DNA of 64,000 nt from Euonymus europaeus (GCA_963580455.1 OY756964.1:23100001-23164000); one strand, 5' to 3'; shown: positions 22,717 through 35,430, counted from the stretch's first letter. Translations and numbers: made by a program. Notes: a model not told the origin generated them from the letters alone.

Positions 22717-25700
22717 CTACAACTCCCGTTCTTTTTGGGAGTTGTGACAATTCGTTTGCATCCCTCGATTGCTTTCAAATATAAGATGATCACCATCTCT
22801 AATAACCTCTATATCATCAATTTCAGCACAATCTTTGACTAGAATTCGACTTGGATAGAATCCAAATTTCTTCAAACCCATCTCAAGTAGCTCTTGAAAG
22901 GTCTTGGGAAGTAAGACTAATTTCCCTCTAAATTCTCCTTTTTCTGGGCAACTAATGGTCACCCTATAAGGGTTACTTCCACCATTCTTTCCAGTGCCAT
23001 TAGCCTCAGCGTCAGTATGCGAAAAGAGCTTGTCTTTCTCCGTATTTTGGGCAGCTGACATTATACCAAAGAGTGAGTTGTGGAAATTATTAGTCCTTCG
23101 CCTTGGACGGGACTGGCTCCACGATCCATCTGTACTTGAAAATGTGCCTTCCTGGGATGGAGGACGGATAGTTGGTTCACTTGTAAACCTACCAAGGAAG
23201 CGAACACTTTGCTGCTGCGGCTGTTGTTCTGGAATTTTGACAACAAACTCAGTTTTGGGCTCTTCACGAGATTCGAACATAAATTTTATTTCTTCATGTC
23301 CTTGTTGATCTGCCAGAGCCCTTGGAGTCCAACCATGAACATCTGGTTGGTTCATATTGGCACCATGGTCTAGGAGGTATTTCACTATTTCAACATTGTC
23401 TTCACAAACAGCACCATGGAGAGCTGTTGTCCCATTGCCTTTAGGAGATGTGACATCCCCTCCATACCGAACAATTTGCTTGAGCAAGTCCAAATTGTTT
23501 TGCTCAGCAGCAGTGCAAGCAAACTGACCCACTTCTCCACAGTTTATGTCTGCACCATTGTCCTTTAGCAGCGTGATTACTGGTTCATGACCACCCAGCA
23601 TTGCCTCCCACAGAGGGACATTCCCGTCCGAATCTGTTTAAGATGCAAATTTTGTTGAATATGGACTACCAAAGCAATTGGTTTCAAGTGTGAAGTAAAT
23701 TGCTAAAGAGCACAACCAAGCAATGTTCACAATGGAAAAACATGTTAGGATTCTGTCATTTTGGAGCAGAAGGCATGCTACAAACATTTCATAACAATAT
23801 GACAATAAATTTTGTTACATAACTTGACATACAAGGCGGAAACGAATATACCTAGTGGATTCACGTTCATTTTTCTCATATTTATTGCTTATCCCAAACT
23901 TTTGGGAAAGGCTCGGATGAGAATGATGAAGTTGACATATCAAGATTCGTTTGCTTTGACTTATTAAGCACACATGATATTTTAGAACAGACAGGTGCCA
24001 AACTGTTGATTAGAAAGTTTCAAATAATATCTGAAGAAAACTTCTTCTAAAACTTTGCAGATAACAAACATACAAATTTGAAAAATTATCAGGATGACTA
24101 CTTTATCATGCATGTTCTTTATATAAACAACAGTATATTTGACAAGCATGCCTAGACCAATAATGTATGTATAAAATATGAAAGCCTGATATATAGATAA
24201 TTGACCTCAAAAACAAAGTGTAAACTAAACAAAAGCCGGCATGATTAATCTACAATTTTTGATCAAATCCTCATTGATGCCTCAAGTATTTGTCTCAACT
24301 CTCAAGTATTGTTTGTATTTGCAAATAACAACAATATTCATCCAAATATTGCAGACCAGAGAAGAGACAGATTGCTGATAAGGAACCCACTTTGTATAAT
24401 CTGAAGGTTTCTATTGAAAAACATTGAAGTTTGATTACTGATATTACCTCAAATAGACTATCTAGCAACAACTTTCAAATAATTAAAAAGTGGAAGAAGC
24501 AAGGAAACAAGTATAAGAGAACTCAGCAAGAAAAAGAAAAAAAGCATTTACTTAATGCATAATTAAAACTGGTTATGAACTAGTAATGGACTAGAAAATA
24601 CCTCTATTATTCGGATCTGCCCCATAATCCAGTAGAAGAAGCACGCAGTTCTCGCTACCTTTAGACGCGGCTATATGCTAATTTTACGAGTATAAACATC
24701 ATTAATAATGTGATTGTTATAAGAATTTGATGCATTATCAAAATGTGAAGTGAAAATTGTCTTAGCATACCAGAGCTGTCCTTCCATTGTTGTCTGACTC
24801 ATTTGGGTCCAGTCCTCGTTTCAACAGCTGATGCACCAATAAATCGTCTCCCCTTAATGCAGCAAAACATATGCTGAGCGGCAAGTCCATTCTACCCCGC
24901 GCCAGCATGTTCTCTGTTTCCAGTAAAACTCCTTCCATAACTGGGTCCTTGTCCTTGAGATCTTTCAGATGCTGTTACAAGTAAGTCATAATACTTGAGT
25001 AAGAATTCAAGAATACGGCTGAGGTTTCTATCAGATGTTACTGACTGAAGGACAGAAAATGTACAGACCTGAAGGAGATTGTTCATGATTATGGTTCCAT
25101 CCCCGACATTGGCTTGAACAATATTCAGGAATGTAGTGCGGTTAAGACGTAGAAGCTGGCTCAATCGTTTGGTTCGCACTGTGAAGAGCTGTGGCCTATA
25201 ACATAGGACGCCAATTTCACCACAGAGATCGCCAGTCTTTGCCTCTCCTACAAGCTGCAATAAATCAACATAATTTAATCCAGCATATTCTTTGTGGTGG
25301 AACTAATTCTCTGATATGCGAGACTAATCTTTTCGAGTTTCAGTGATTAAACTTGCCTGCTCAGCACCATTTTTCAGAACCAGCAGATCCTGTTGAAGAA
25401 ATTCTAATATGAGACCTTATTACGACTCGGGGAATTTTGTGAAATCAAAAATGAATTCAAGACTTTTTAACCAAAGGAACAAAAACGTAAAGTAATGGTC
25501 ACCAGAGTGAAGGGGATAGAATTTTTTACCACAGCGCCGCTAACAAGTATGTAGAAGTCTGTTGGCGCTTCATTCTGCAGGATTACATCTTCTTTGGGAG
25601 GAAAGTACTCGGCTTTCATCTCCGACACCTTCAAAGAAAATTCATGAAAGAAAAATAGCTAAAACAATACACTATGAAGAAAAACATTGATGGACAAAAA

Positions 25701-27981
25701 CTGATCATGTTTTAGAAAAATTACCAGCTGAAAAAGCAAGTCGTTGGAAACCCCACGAAATAAGTAGACCTTATCGACAATAGAATAGAAAAGATAATGT
25801 GAAATGCTTGATCTAATTGCTTTAGGAAGGGAATCAAGAGTTTCTTGTTGTTGCAGTCCCTCTGAATCTGTTCTAAACTTTAAACATAAATGTGCAAGCA
25901 TTTGATCTTGCAAACGAGGAGGCAGTTGGTTCCTCTGAGAAAAACTTGAAGCAGCTTGTATGGTATCCCTCTGGAAGTCATAAGCCGCCGGTTAGTGAGA
26001 ATTAAGTTTGAAAATACATCAACTGCCTAATAACAAAAACTAGAACAAGTTTACTCACGAATCTTCTAGTTCGACTAGTCCCATGGACTACCAAATTGGT
26101 CATGTTTCCGATCAAGTAAGCTGTCAATCCAAGGTTGAAGAGCATAAAGAAAATATCAAAGATCATCTCCCTTGTATTCACAGGGTGCAAGTCTCCATAG
26201 CCAACAGTCGTCAGGGTAGTGATAGACCAGTAAATCGATGTCACATACCGACTCCACACGCTTTGCTGAAGGAAATCACTTCCCAAGGATGACCCAATCC
26301 AAGTCCTTGCAGGGTCACCATAACTGGCAGCAATGTTATAGTAAAAGCATCCGGCGCAATGAACTGCGAAAAGAGTGACCTGTATAGAGAATCCAAATCA
26401 TTATAAGATACTGCATTGTATAAGCAAGTTTACGGATCTCTATCATGTAAAGAAGCAAAAGGTCCTTTAACTTACACAGATAAGTTTAGCACATCGAACC
26501 CAGAAGTAGTTATAGTGCCTATCTTTCTCCAATCTGTTCAAAGAAACAATAATATATGGGTAAATCATAACCAAAAGGATCCAAACGTCGCTGAGATGAA
26601 CCGAAACTATACCTGGAGAAAAGGGCACTGACTCTTCTGAGACGCCAAAGTCGAAGCATGTTGAACAAGCCATAAGATCTAAATGAATCAGAAGAGAGTT
26701 TCTGCACAAGCTCAGAAGGGAGTGTGGAGATGACATCCAAGACCAACCAGGAACGTGTGTACTTCCAAGCAATCTTCTTTGGATTGTCAACAAATAAGTA
26801 GGTGGTTCTGTCAAGATAAGCTACGAAGAAGGTGAGAACAATGTCAATACCGAAGAGTCCATTGACAACATTGTCTGTAATGGAGAGTGGTGGCTGTGGC
26901 TTTTTGAGGAATCCGAATTCGAACGGTGAAACCCAAGCAGTGTATATCACCAGAATAACAAGGAATGTTTCCCATAACCTGCAAGAATCATTTGAATCTC
27001 AGCTAATTCCCTGGAGATTCCTCTCTGCCATTCTGGGTCAAAACAATACTTCCCCTTTTTGCAAAGAAGTCAACTAGAATAGTCTCAAGGCCACCAATTG
27101 GGAAAGTTCAACAAAGTATACTATCAACGTTCAAAACACATGGAGAATTACGAAGAAACAAAAAGAAAACAATAATAGATATGTCGTTGCATTGACAGAA
27201 ACAGAGGAGAAACTTAGAAATATCCCCATATTGTAAGGAAAAACAAGCAATGCTTCCCAGCAGAGGAAAACCAGTAATTATCATCATAAAACATAAAAAA
27301 GGGGAGAAAATTACCCCCGAAAAAATCCCAAAAGGGGCAAAAAAAAAAAGAGAGTAGAAAATAAATAACACATTGAAATCACTTCAAGAATTCCAAGAAA
27401 AAACAAGAAAGAAGAACAAGCTTCAAGAATCAGTGCCAAAAATAGTTAACCCAGATGGAATCAAACAAGAAGAAGACAAGCGAAGAATTTCATCGACTTC
27501 TGATACAAAGAAAGTGTCATAATCTCAGAAGTAATGCCCCTCTTTGCCACATGCATTCGCCAAAATAATGCAACAAGGAGAACAAAAAAAATATATTAAA
27601 AAAAAACCAGCCACGGCAGTTTACATGTCAACAAATACAAGGAACGAGAAAAGGGACAAGATTGAATAGGAGAACAAAGACCAGCACTTGAAGAACAATG
27701 AAAAAGAAACAAGAAAAGGAAAATTTTTGAATCGGAGGACAAAGACCAGAGCTTGAAGAAGTAGAAGAAGGAAAGAGAGAAACAAGGCATTGTTTATGTC
27801 ACCTGTAGCGACGGTCGAATGGAGATATGATGAATCTCTGTAGCTTAACTCGTCGGTTACTCCTGGCTCCAAGAGACGGCAGAATTCCATTAGAGAGACT
27901 GTAATGGCTTCCATCTCTTGATATCTGCTCTATCTCCTGTTTCCCACACACAGACACCCCAAACACTCCTAGCCCATCCAT
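22717..27981 (-). CDS. AKT1: AKT1-type Shaker inward-rectifying K+ channel
   Basis: Eleven exons join to 893 residues: 27803-27981, 26613-26978, 26476-26533, 26059-26379, 25725-25970, 25530-25628, 25357-25389, 25069-25254, 24771-24971, 24602-24677, 22717-23633. Order: cytosolic N-terminus, S1-S6 (from about residue 62), a basic S4 ([17 protein letters not shown]), pore with TTVGYGD (GYGD at 261-264, K+ selectivity filter), cyclic-nucleotide-binding-like domain (about 375-495), five or so ankyrin repeats (about 515-680) and a C-terminal KHA domain (from about 815). AKT1 takes up K+ at the root plasma membrane at low external K+ and is activated by CBL1/9-CIPK23 through its ankyrin region. Exon 7 is only 33 nt and its downstream intron has a GC donor (GAGCAG|GCAAGT). 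The gene appears complete. Confidence 0.95.
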
Positions 27982-28016
27982 TGCTAATCAGACAATACAA
28001 CCTTCGCCTCCTCAGT

Positions 28017-28031
28017 GTATATATATATATG
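28017..28031 (-). promoter_or_regulatory. TATA-like (AT)n run upstream of AKT1
   Basis: A TATATATATATATA run about 40 bp before the AKT1 ATG. It may be the TATA box with a very short leader or just a microsatellite in the leader; a CT-rich stretch lies further upstream. Confidence 0.3.
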
Positions 28032-29044
28032 TTTTCCTCTTCTTCTTAGTCTTGTCCTTGTGGCTGCTGCTCCTCCTCCTCTTTGTCTTGTACAATTCTG
28101 GTGCACAAGCCTTCAAGGAAGGAGGTTGGGAATCGACAGAATGTAAGCAAATTTTACTAAGATGTGCAGAAATTATTTCCAAAAATTCAATATGGGATCT
28201 CTAAACCACAATTCTACAACTCTCCACCTGGCCATATATATCCACCTGTTAAGCCTCAAGTACAATGGGAAGAGGAAAATATAACAGCGACCTCTGTCAC
28301 TGTTACAATACAAATTAATTAAAATCACTGATGCAATAATTTAAAAGTAATTTTTTTTAGACATACGATTCCGCTCCTCGTTATTTAGAATTCTTCAATA
28401 ATTTACAGTATTGATAAAACAACTATTTTTTTTTTTAATATGAGTCCAAACGATATATGAGAAGAAAATATACTAGTTAACGAGAATCAAGTCACTTTCC
28501 ATCGATGTAGTTAAAAATTACAGATGAACTATTTTTTCTATAATTTACTGTATAATTTTTTAACTATGAACAATTAATTCCTGTTCTGGGGTCCACTCTA
28601 ATCAAATTAGGCTTCATATAGTTACTTATTTGCCCCTTACTTCCTTGGATAGAAATTAGAATTGTCTACAACTACTAGCGAGTGTAACGGACTTTCCATT
28701 TGGCGATAATTGAATGTTTGTTCACGCACATTCACGAAAGCGCGTGAAAAGATGTATTGGGATTGTAGGTCTTTGCTCACGTGCTCGTCTTGTGACTTTG
28801 TCCGCCGACAATCCCGTAACCAAACCATTTTAAAAACGTTTTGCTCCTCTCTATTTTTTTTAGGTTTGTCTTTTTTGTGGGATGAGACTCGAATTTAACA
28901 TTCGAAATTATATACGATCCAACCAATTATATAAGGTTTATAAATTTAATCGAAAATAAATCATCGGGTTTGTGGTTAGAACTCAACTTCATCAAAGTAT
29001 GAGAGGTACCACCGACTAGATTAGTACTAATTTTTCTTAAATAC
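28032..29044. other. AKT1 upstream region, no other gene seen
   Basis: AT-rich intergenic DNA. The opposing frames at 28637-28898 show no domain. Confidence 0.35.
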
Positions 29045-29256
29045 AACTAATTTTATTGTCCGTTATTTACAATAGTAATTAACTCCATGATTTGATTTCC
29101 TCAATAAATATATGATAATGATAGATAATTACATTTATACTGTATCACTAATAAGGAATGCACCAAATCTCGATATTTTTCCAACTTCGTGAAGTGTGCC
29201 TCAGCGGGTGGAAACTTTCCTGCTATTGACTGCAAGATCAACCAATCATGCCATTT
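29045..29256. repeat. Direct repeat, left copy
   Basis: Matches 29564-29755 in the same orientation. The best block is CTTCGTGAAGTGTGCCTCAG and the roughly 60 bases after it, with only a few substitutions. A MITE lies between the two copies. In one frame both read as an open segment (DFVKCALAGGSFPAID in the right copy) that I do not recognise. Confidence 0.7.
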
Positions 29257-29257
29257 T

Positions 29258-29547
29258 ATAAACTATTTGATATGCTGTATTACTATTTTGATTTGTTTCA
29301 AATTATAGCACAGTTACGTATTAAAAATAAATAAAAATTATTAATTTACTAATGTATCTCTTATTTATTGTGTATTTTTATCAACGAATTATATTAAATT
29401 CTAACGATGATTAGGTGTGAGTGGAGCGGTCTTAATGAACGATATATTAAGAAGAAAGCGAATTAAATTTATTGTGTAATAATTGAGTTTTCTTAATTCA
29501 TGTGGAAAACAAATCAACGAGACTATCAAATAAGGACGGAAGGAGTA
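29258..29547. mobile_element. Stowaway-type MITE, copy 2 (inverted, diverged)
   Basis: The right end reads ATCAAATAAGGACGGAAGGAGTA and the left end is a decayed inverse near AACTATTTGATATG. The interior, read on the minus strand, matches the 2031-2332 copy (AAAATACACAATAAATAAGA region). It sits between two direct repeats. Confidence 0.6.
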
Positions 29548-29563
29548 ATAATTTTTTTCAATT

Positions 29564-29755
29564 ACAACTAATTTTATTTTATTGTCCATTATTTACCATA
29601 TTAATTAACTCCGTGATTTTATTGATTAGATTTATATTGTATCAACTAAGAAATACCATCAAATCTCGATTTTTCTCTGACTTCGTGAAGTGTGCCTTAG
29701 CGGGCGGAAGCTTTCCTGCTATTGACCGCAAGATCAACCAACCATGCAATTTTTG
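29564..29755. repeat. Direct repeat, right copy
   Basis: Second copy of the 29045-29256 segment. Together they indicate a local duplication of about 0.5 kb, or two related insertions, with the MITE between. Confidence 0.7.
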
Positions 29756-30812
29756 GTAAATTAGGAAGATATTAATGTCTACCATTCATGTATTTTTGTT
29801 GCTTAAATTGATTTGTAAGGTTAATTACTTGTATGAGTAACATCAAATTACCACAATAATAACTAAAACAAATATTGTAAATTATCCGCATTATTGATTT
29901 TAATTAGTTTTTACCAAGCTAAAAGTAAATACTCTCAAAGTATCATATTGGAACCAACAAGTAATGGTGGTCGTAGTATAGTCAACAATGGGGATGGTTA
30001 CAAGGCTAAAAAGGGTTCATAAAAATCACGTACACATATATATACACACAAGTGTGTGTATTTATATATCCCATTAATCTATCTATAAATGTAAATGTAT
30101 GTATTGTGGATGCAATACACATCAGCACTTGAGAGCGCTGTGACATAATGATGAATTTTCTGAATTGTGAAAGAACAAAAAGGAGAGATAGCTCTGTTGA
30201 CCTCTTTTGCATTCGGACGTTCGAGTCAGTGTTTGTTTCGTAAGTAGGAATTGAGTAATCTATTTATTAAAATTGTAGGGCGTACCTTATGTCGGTCTTA
30301 GTCTTCCTTATAAAAGTGTCGAATAGTGATAAAATAAGACCTCCTAACTTTTGAGATGATCGTTCATTCTAAATTGCGGTAAGATCAAACTCTCTCTGTT
30401 AAGATAGATCATCATCTTTGACGTCAGGTGTTGTGATCGTGATCTTCAACGTTGAAACTATTTTGAGATTTATGATTTATCATTCCATTCTAATTATATA
30501 TCAACTTAATTCTCTGACCGTCGCTAGAAAGGTCATATATTTAATTTTCCTTTTCCTGTACCGTGCACCTATCATGCTGATTATACGTGACTTATTTTCT
30601 CATCACACGCATATATAATTGAGAACGCATGGAAACCCTCGTGACATTGTCCTCCCTTCAAGTCTATACCTATTTTTTTTTATATAGATTCTTAACAAGT
30701 CAACCCGAAGCACAACCATGTAGCATAGTTGACGTCTGGTACATTTAAGAACCCAAGACCAATTTGACTACTCAATATATATATATATATACATATAAGT
30801 ATATATATATAC
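29756..30812. other. Intergenic, microsatellites, no gene seen
   Basis: AT-rich with TA microsatellites at about 30035-30070 and 30774-30812. The MULE begins right after the second one. Confidence 0.4.
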
Positions 30813-30868
30813 GAGGGGTCTCGTATGAGGGATCCCGCACAACATAAGTTGTGCGGGATCCATCTCCA

Positions 30869-31100
30869 GGCCGTCGGATTAATCCGACGGCCTGGAAACA
30901 TTTTTTTTATTTTTCAAAAATTCCCCTTCTTTCTTGGTCGATCGTGCCTTCTCTCCACATCTCTCTTCTCTCATCTCCCATTCCCCCCATTACACAGACC
31001 CACACCTCCAGCTCTCATCTCGCCCAGTACGCAGACCTCAATCTCGATCTCTCCCATACCCCACACCTCGCCTAGTGACAGAGTCCTCGTCTTCTTCTAC
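30869..31100 (+). repeat. Left terminal inverted repeat of the MULE
   Basis: Pairs with 35431-35612. Rich in C and T (GATCGTGCCTTCTCTCCACA and following), with one block of about 40 bp absent from the right arm. Confidence 0.85.
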
Positions 31101-31468
31101 GAGTTTCGATTCGAGACACTCCCGACCTAGAGACACCGGCCTTCCCCCAAATCTTCAACTCGTCTTCTTCTTCTCCTCCTCGTTGGAGTTTGTCTCAACG
31201 AATCTTGTAGATTAAGGTTGGAGATTACTCTCAAAAATTTGTTCGTTCGTAATTTCATTTTTTATACTGTATATTATTTGTTCCCATGATCTGGATTGTT
31301 GTTATGGGATTTCATTGTTGTTATGGGGTCGGGGTCGATTTTTGTGTTGGTATTGCCCCAATTTGAGCTCCATTTTGTAGTTCTAAAGTTGTTTGATGGT
31401 TTTGGTTGATGTATAAACTATAAAGATGGTTTTGGTTTGAGAGCTGTATTGTGGAGATGGTTTTGGTT

Positions 31469-31679
31469 GATGCAGAGTATAGCTTGCATGATGCTTTGTG
31501 TGTAGTCAGGTGTTTGGTGCTTGTGCGAAGGTGAGCTGTAAAGGCAGCTTGGTGCTTGTGCGAAGGTGTTGCACATAATGGAGGGATACTGTGTTAGGTC
31601 CTTTGCAGAGGCAGTTGATGTTATTTCTTATACTCTGCCTGAGAATGCTGGGTTGAACCCCATTGCTATTGTTACTGGG
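31469..31679 (+). pseudogene. CCT4: Captured fragment of chaperonin CCT delta subunit gene
   Basis: Two pieces read in the plus direction: AEYSLHDALCVVRC (31472-31513) and, after a scrambled stretch, [44 protein letters not shown] (31545-31676). Both are consecutive parts of the TCP-1 delta subunit (CCT4), with the roughly 20 residues between them lost and a short duplication of the LGACAKV-coding bases. CCT is the cytosolic ring chaperonin that folds tubulin and actin. The fragment lies inside the MULE repeats, opposite in direction to the transposase, and has no introns. It cannot make a working subunit. Gene capture by a Mutator-like element is the simplest reading. Confidence 0.85.
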
Positions 31680-31770
31680 TTTTGGTTGATGCAAAGATGG
31701 TTTTGGTTGATGCAGAGCTGGGTTTTGGTTGATGCAGAGATGGTTTTGGTTGATGCAAAGATGGGTTTTG
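31676..31770. repeat. Short tandem repeats of TTTTGGTTGATGCA(G/A)AG
   Basis: About five copies of a 17-25 bp unit (TTTTGGTTGATGCAGAG and variants), with related copies at 31420-31480. The GATGCAGAG part is identical to the start of the first captured CCT4 piece, so the array may have grown from the capture junction. Confidence 0.75.
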
Positions 31771-32061
31771 AGAGCTGTATTGTGGAGATTGGTCTTAGAA
31801 TGTATTTCATTGATTATGGTTTTTCTATTTGGTCTTAGAATGTATATCCTGATTTCTCTTTGTGTATTTGAAATCTCTTTTGTGGATATGAAATCAGTGC
31901 AAGGGAGCAATTGGCCATACATCTCTTTTCCTAAAAACAGACACAATTCTTATTAAACTGAAGATGAGCAATTGATATACTGGCATGGTTCACGAGGTGC
32001 TTGAGATTCCTGGGAAGTCATGAAAAAAAGACATAAATAATTCAAGAACCACAATTAATAA

Positions 32062-32490
32062 CATAATTCAAGATCAACAATCCATACATAATTCAAGATC
32101 AACAATCCATCAAGATCAACAATTCATACATAATTCTCCTTCTATCCATCAAGATCAACAATTCATACATAATTCTCCTTCCATCCATCAAGATCAACAA
32201 TTCATACATAATTCTCCTTCCATCCATCAAGATCAACAATCCATACATAATTCAAGAACCACCATCCATCAAGGTCAACAATCCATCAAGATCAACAATT
32301 CATACAAATCACTCCTTCCATCCATCAAGATCAACAATCCATACATAATTCAAGATCAACAATCCATAAATAATTCAAGAACCACCATCCATCAATGTCA
32401 ACAATCCATCAAGATCAACAATTCATACATAATTCTCCTTCCATCCATCAAGACCAACAATCCATACATAATTCAAGATCAAAGCATAAA
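32062..32490. repeat. Minisatellite with unit CCATCAAGATCAACAATTCA
   Basis: About ten irregular copies of a 20-39 bp unit containing CATCAAGATCAACAATCCAT and ACATAATTCTCCTTC. Non-coding. It lies between the transposase stop codon and the CCT4 fragment. Confidence 0.85.
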
Positions 32491-32685
32491 AATAAACATA
32501 AAAACTGCATCTCTTTGTCTAACTCCTTATCCTCCATCTCTTTGTCAATCTCAGCTGCCTTGTGTGCCTGTTCATACAAATAAACATAAAAAATGCATTA
32601 GAAATAGAATAACTAATTCATACCATACACAATGTTGGAGACATCAAAATAAATCAAACAAAACTAGTATTCTACAACTAGCATT

Positions 32686-34934
32686 CTACATACCATCCAT
32701 AGTCAATGCCGGACAATTCCTTTTGTCATGAGATTGTCCGGTAAGTCCGCAACCATGACAACGTCTACTCTTCTTTGACGCTATTTCTTTCCCGCCTCTC
32801 AATCTTTTCCCACAACCCTTCGCCCTAACTTGATCTGGCTCATGGTAAATGGGTTCTGAAAGACGCACACTTGGTTGAGATTGTGATCCGTCAGTTAATG
32901 TCATAGACTTTATCTTCTCATGAAGGTTCTCCAACATTTCCTTTGCCACCTCAAAGATATCTCGGCTAATGGAAGCATGATCAATTATTTTTGTTGCAAG
33001 TTGTCGTAGAAGGTTATCGTCCTCAACAAGGCTAGCATTCTGACCACCTTCCCCATTGAAGCCAAATGTACTTAATGACTTAGCAGATTTTGTCCACCTA
33101 CGTAGCACATATTGGCTAGACAAAGGTTGTTGCAATTTTATCCTACTGAAGGTTGCCAATACATGCCGACAAATGATCCCAGAAGACTCAAAATTCTTGC
33201 AACTACAACTCACATAGTCTGTTAATTTATCCTCAACCACTTTTCGTACCCTTCCCTCACTTCTCTCTACCCTACTAACCTTATATATGCACATATCCAC
33301 TTGTTCTTCATCCACAACCACGACATAAGCCATGCTCTGGTACAACTCATCTTGGAATTTGTAGAACATGTTGTGCGTATATACTTCACTCATTTTTTTC
33401 TCTATTGGCCACATGGTCTTCATAATAGGCTGCTCATTGATGTCTTTATGGTCACGAAATAACTCTTGATGACGCTGGTGTTTTAAGGCCCTCGTAAATC
33501 TAACCACAAAATCCATCAAACTATTTTTCTTCGACACATAGTGCTTGAAGAAAGCATGGCAACTTTCTGCTCGCTGACTACTCGACATGCCTACAAAAAA
33601 AATAGTAATTCTCATCAACTCAGCAACCATGTGAAAAAAAAATGAAAGATGAATAACTTTGAAAACTAACCTGCAGAAAATACTTTGTTAACATAAGCGG
33701 GAATCCATTTGCTTCGGATTTCATATAAGCCTTTCAACCACTCATTGTCCGACATTCCACTTATCTCAATCACCCGAGACCAAGCATCCTCAAATTGATC
33801 TGGATCCTCGGAATTCCATATGCAATCCTGAAACTTTGGATAATGTTCTTTCCATTTCACTGCATCTAACTTTTCTGAGAATTTGCTCAAAATATGCCAC
33901 ATACAAAGTCTGTGAGTTGTGTTTGGAAAAGTCTCGAAAATTGCTCTTGTCATAGCAGGATCCTGGTCAGTGATTATCATTTTTGGGGCTCCACTTGGCA
34001 TGCATTTCAACAATTGCTGCAAAAGCCATATGAATGATTCTGTTGTCTCATCACTTAGGAACGCACAAGCTAAAAGAGTACTTTGCCCGTGATTATTCAC
34101 CCCAACAAATGGTGCGAATATCATCCCATATCGGTTCGTGTTATAAGTTGTGTCAAAAACCACAACATCACCAAATGCATGGTAAGATCTCCTGCATTCA
34201 GCATCTGCCCAGAAACAGTGCCTAACTTTCTGTTCAAAGTCCATCTCAAACGAGGAAAAAAATCCTGGATTTTTTTCTTTCTCAGACTCAAAGTATTCAT
34301 ACAGCATCTGAGCATCATGACCTGCATACTGCCTCAACTCATCTCTTCGGGCATTATAGAAGTCCTTTTCGATGCATCCTATATTCTCTATGCCACCAGA
34401 CTGAAGCTCAAAAAAGCTAATTTGCTGATGAATAGGAACATTAGCAGCTGAAAATTGCTGTGACAACGCCTTTTTGGCACTTGAAATAGAACGATGGGAC
34501 CTCAACATATGCACTTTTCTCGGTGTCGCAAACACGTGATTATGAACATCATTGAATTGCGAAACAATAAAACATTGCAGGGATGGGTTTCTGACAACAG
34601 TAAGTTTGGCATTACAACCTTCTCTAGTTTCTGGTCTTTTTCGAACACCAGTAGCTTTAGATTTTTCATACTCCCGAACCCCTTGTTTGTAACAAACAAA
34701 CTCCTTACGAATAATTTCATTGGATTTGTTCTTCTTTGAAGAATGATTCCGAATACTAAAACCAGCTAACCTAGCATATTCGTTGTAAAAATTTTGGGCT
34801 TCCTCAACGGATTCGAACTCCTGTCCAACTTTTGGAATTTTTTCAGACAATACATGAGGCACAAATTCTTGGACATTATTTGATGAATAACCCAAATTAT
34901 CTTCCTCAATAGAGTGCAATTCACTATTCTCCAT
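32686..34934 (-). CDS. MULE transposase, FAR1/FHY3-related
   Basis: Two exons (33671-34934 and 32686-33590) join across an 80-bp GT-AG intron to 722 residues, giving FSAG|MSSSQRAES. I start at the ATG at 34934; the frame is open two codons further to a TTG. Domains in order: FAR1 DNA-binding zinc domain (about 45-140, FYNEYARLAGFSIR, EGCNAKLTV, NDVHNHVF), MULE DDE transposase core (VVVFDTTYNTNRYG, MIITDQDPAM, then HRLCMWHILSKF), SWIM zinc finger (CSCKNFESSGIICRHVL) and a C-terminal CCHC knuckle (CHGCGLTGQSHDKRNCP). These proteins bind and cut the element ends; domesticated relatives FHY3/FAR1 act in light signalling. Because the gene lies between inverted repeats, it is a transposon gene, not a host FRS gene. 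No stops or frameshifts, so the enzyme could be active. Confidence 0.9.
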
Positions 34935-35430
34935 TACCAACCAATAAAGACTTGTAAATCAAATTATACCAGGGAAGCCAGAATACATCTTCCCGATGAT
35001 AAAATCAGCACCATAGCACCACCACTCTGCCGCAATTCACCTGCGAAATTAATCTGAAATAAGTTAACTTTTTCAAATGTAATTCCAACTTGTAAATGAT
35101 TTAATTTCTCTAAAAATCTGTAATAATTGAAACTTACTAAGTTGAAATTAATTGGGTGAATGGAAGATGAAACTCGAAGTGGAAATCTCACCCAAATGCT
35201 TTCATTTGTCCACTATTGACGAACTGGACGAGAGAGAGGTGATGAACTGGACATATTTGCGTGGGTCTACGGAGTGACGTCTGGGCGAGGCACAAGACAA
35301 GAGCTGGAACGAAGTAATGACGTTTGAGAAGGAAGAGCTTGCTGGAACTGGAATGGAGGAAGAAAGGGCGGAAGGAAGGTTGAGGCTGGAACGAAAGCAA
35401 TGGAGAACGATACAGATGGAGGAACGTGAA

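Noticed and set aside
32686..34934. Host FAR1-RELATED SEQUENCE (FRS) gene
   Set aside because: The domains fit, but the gene sits between long inverted repeats, so it is better called a transposase of the MULE.
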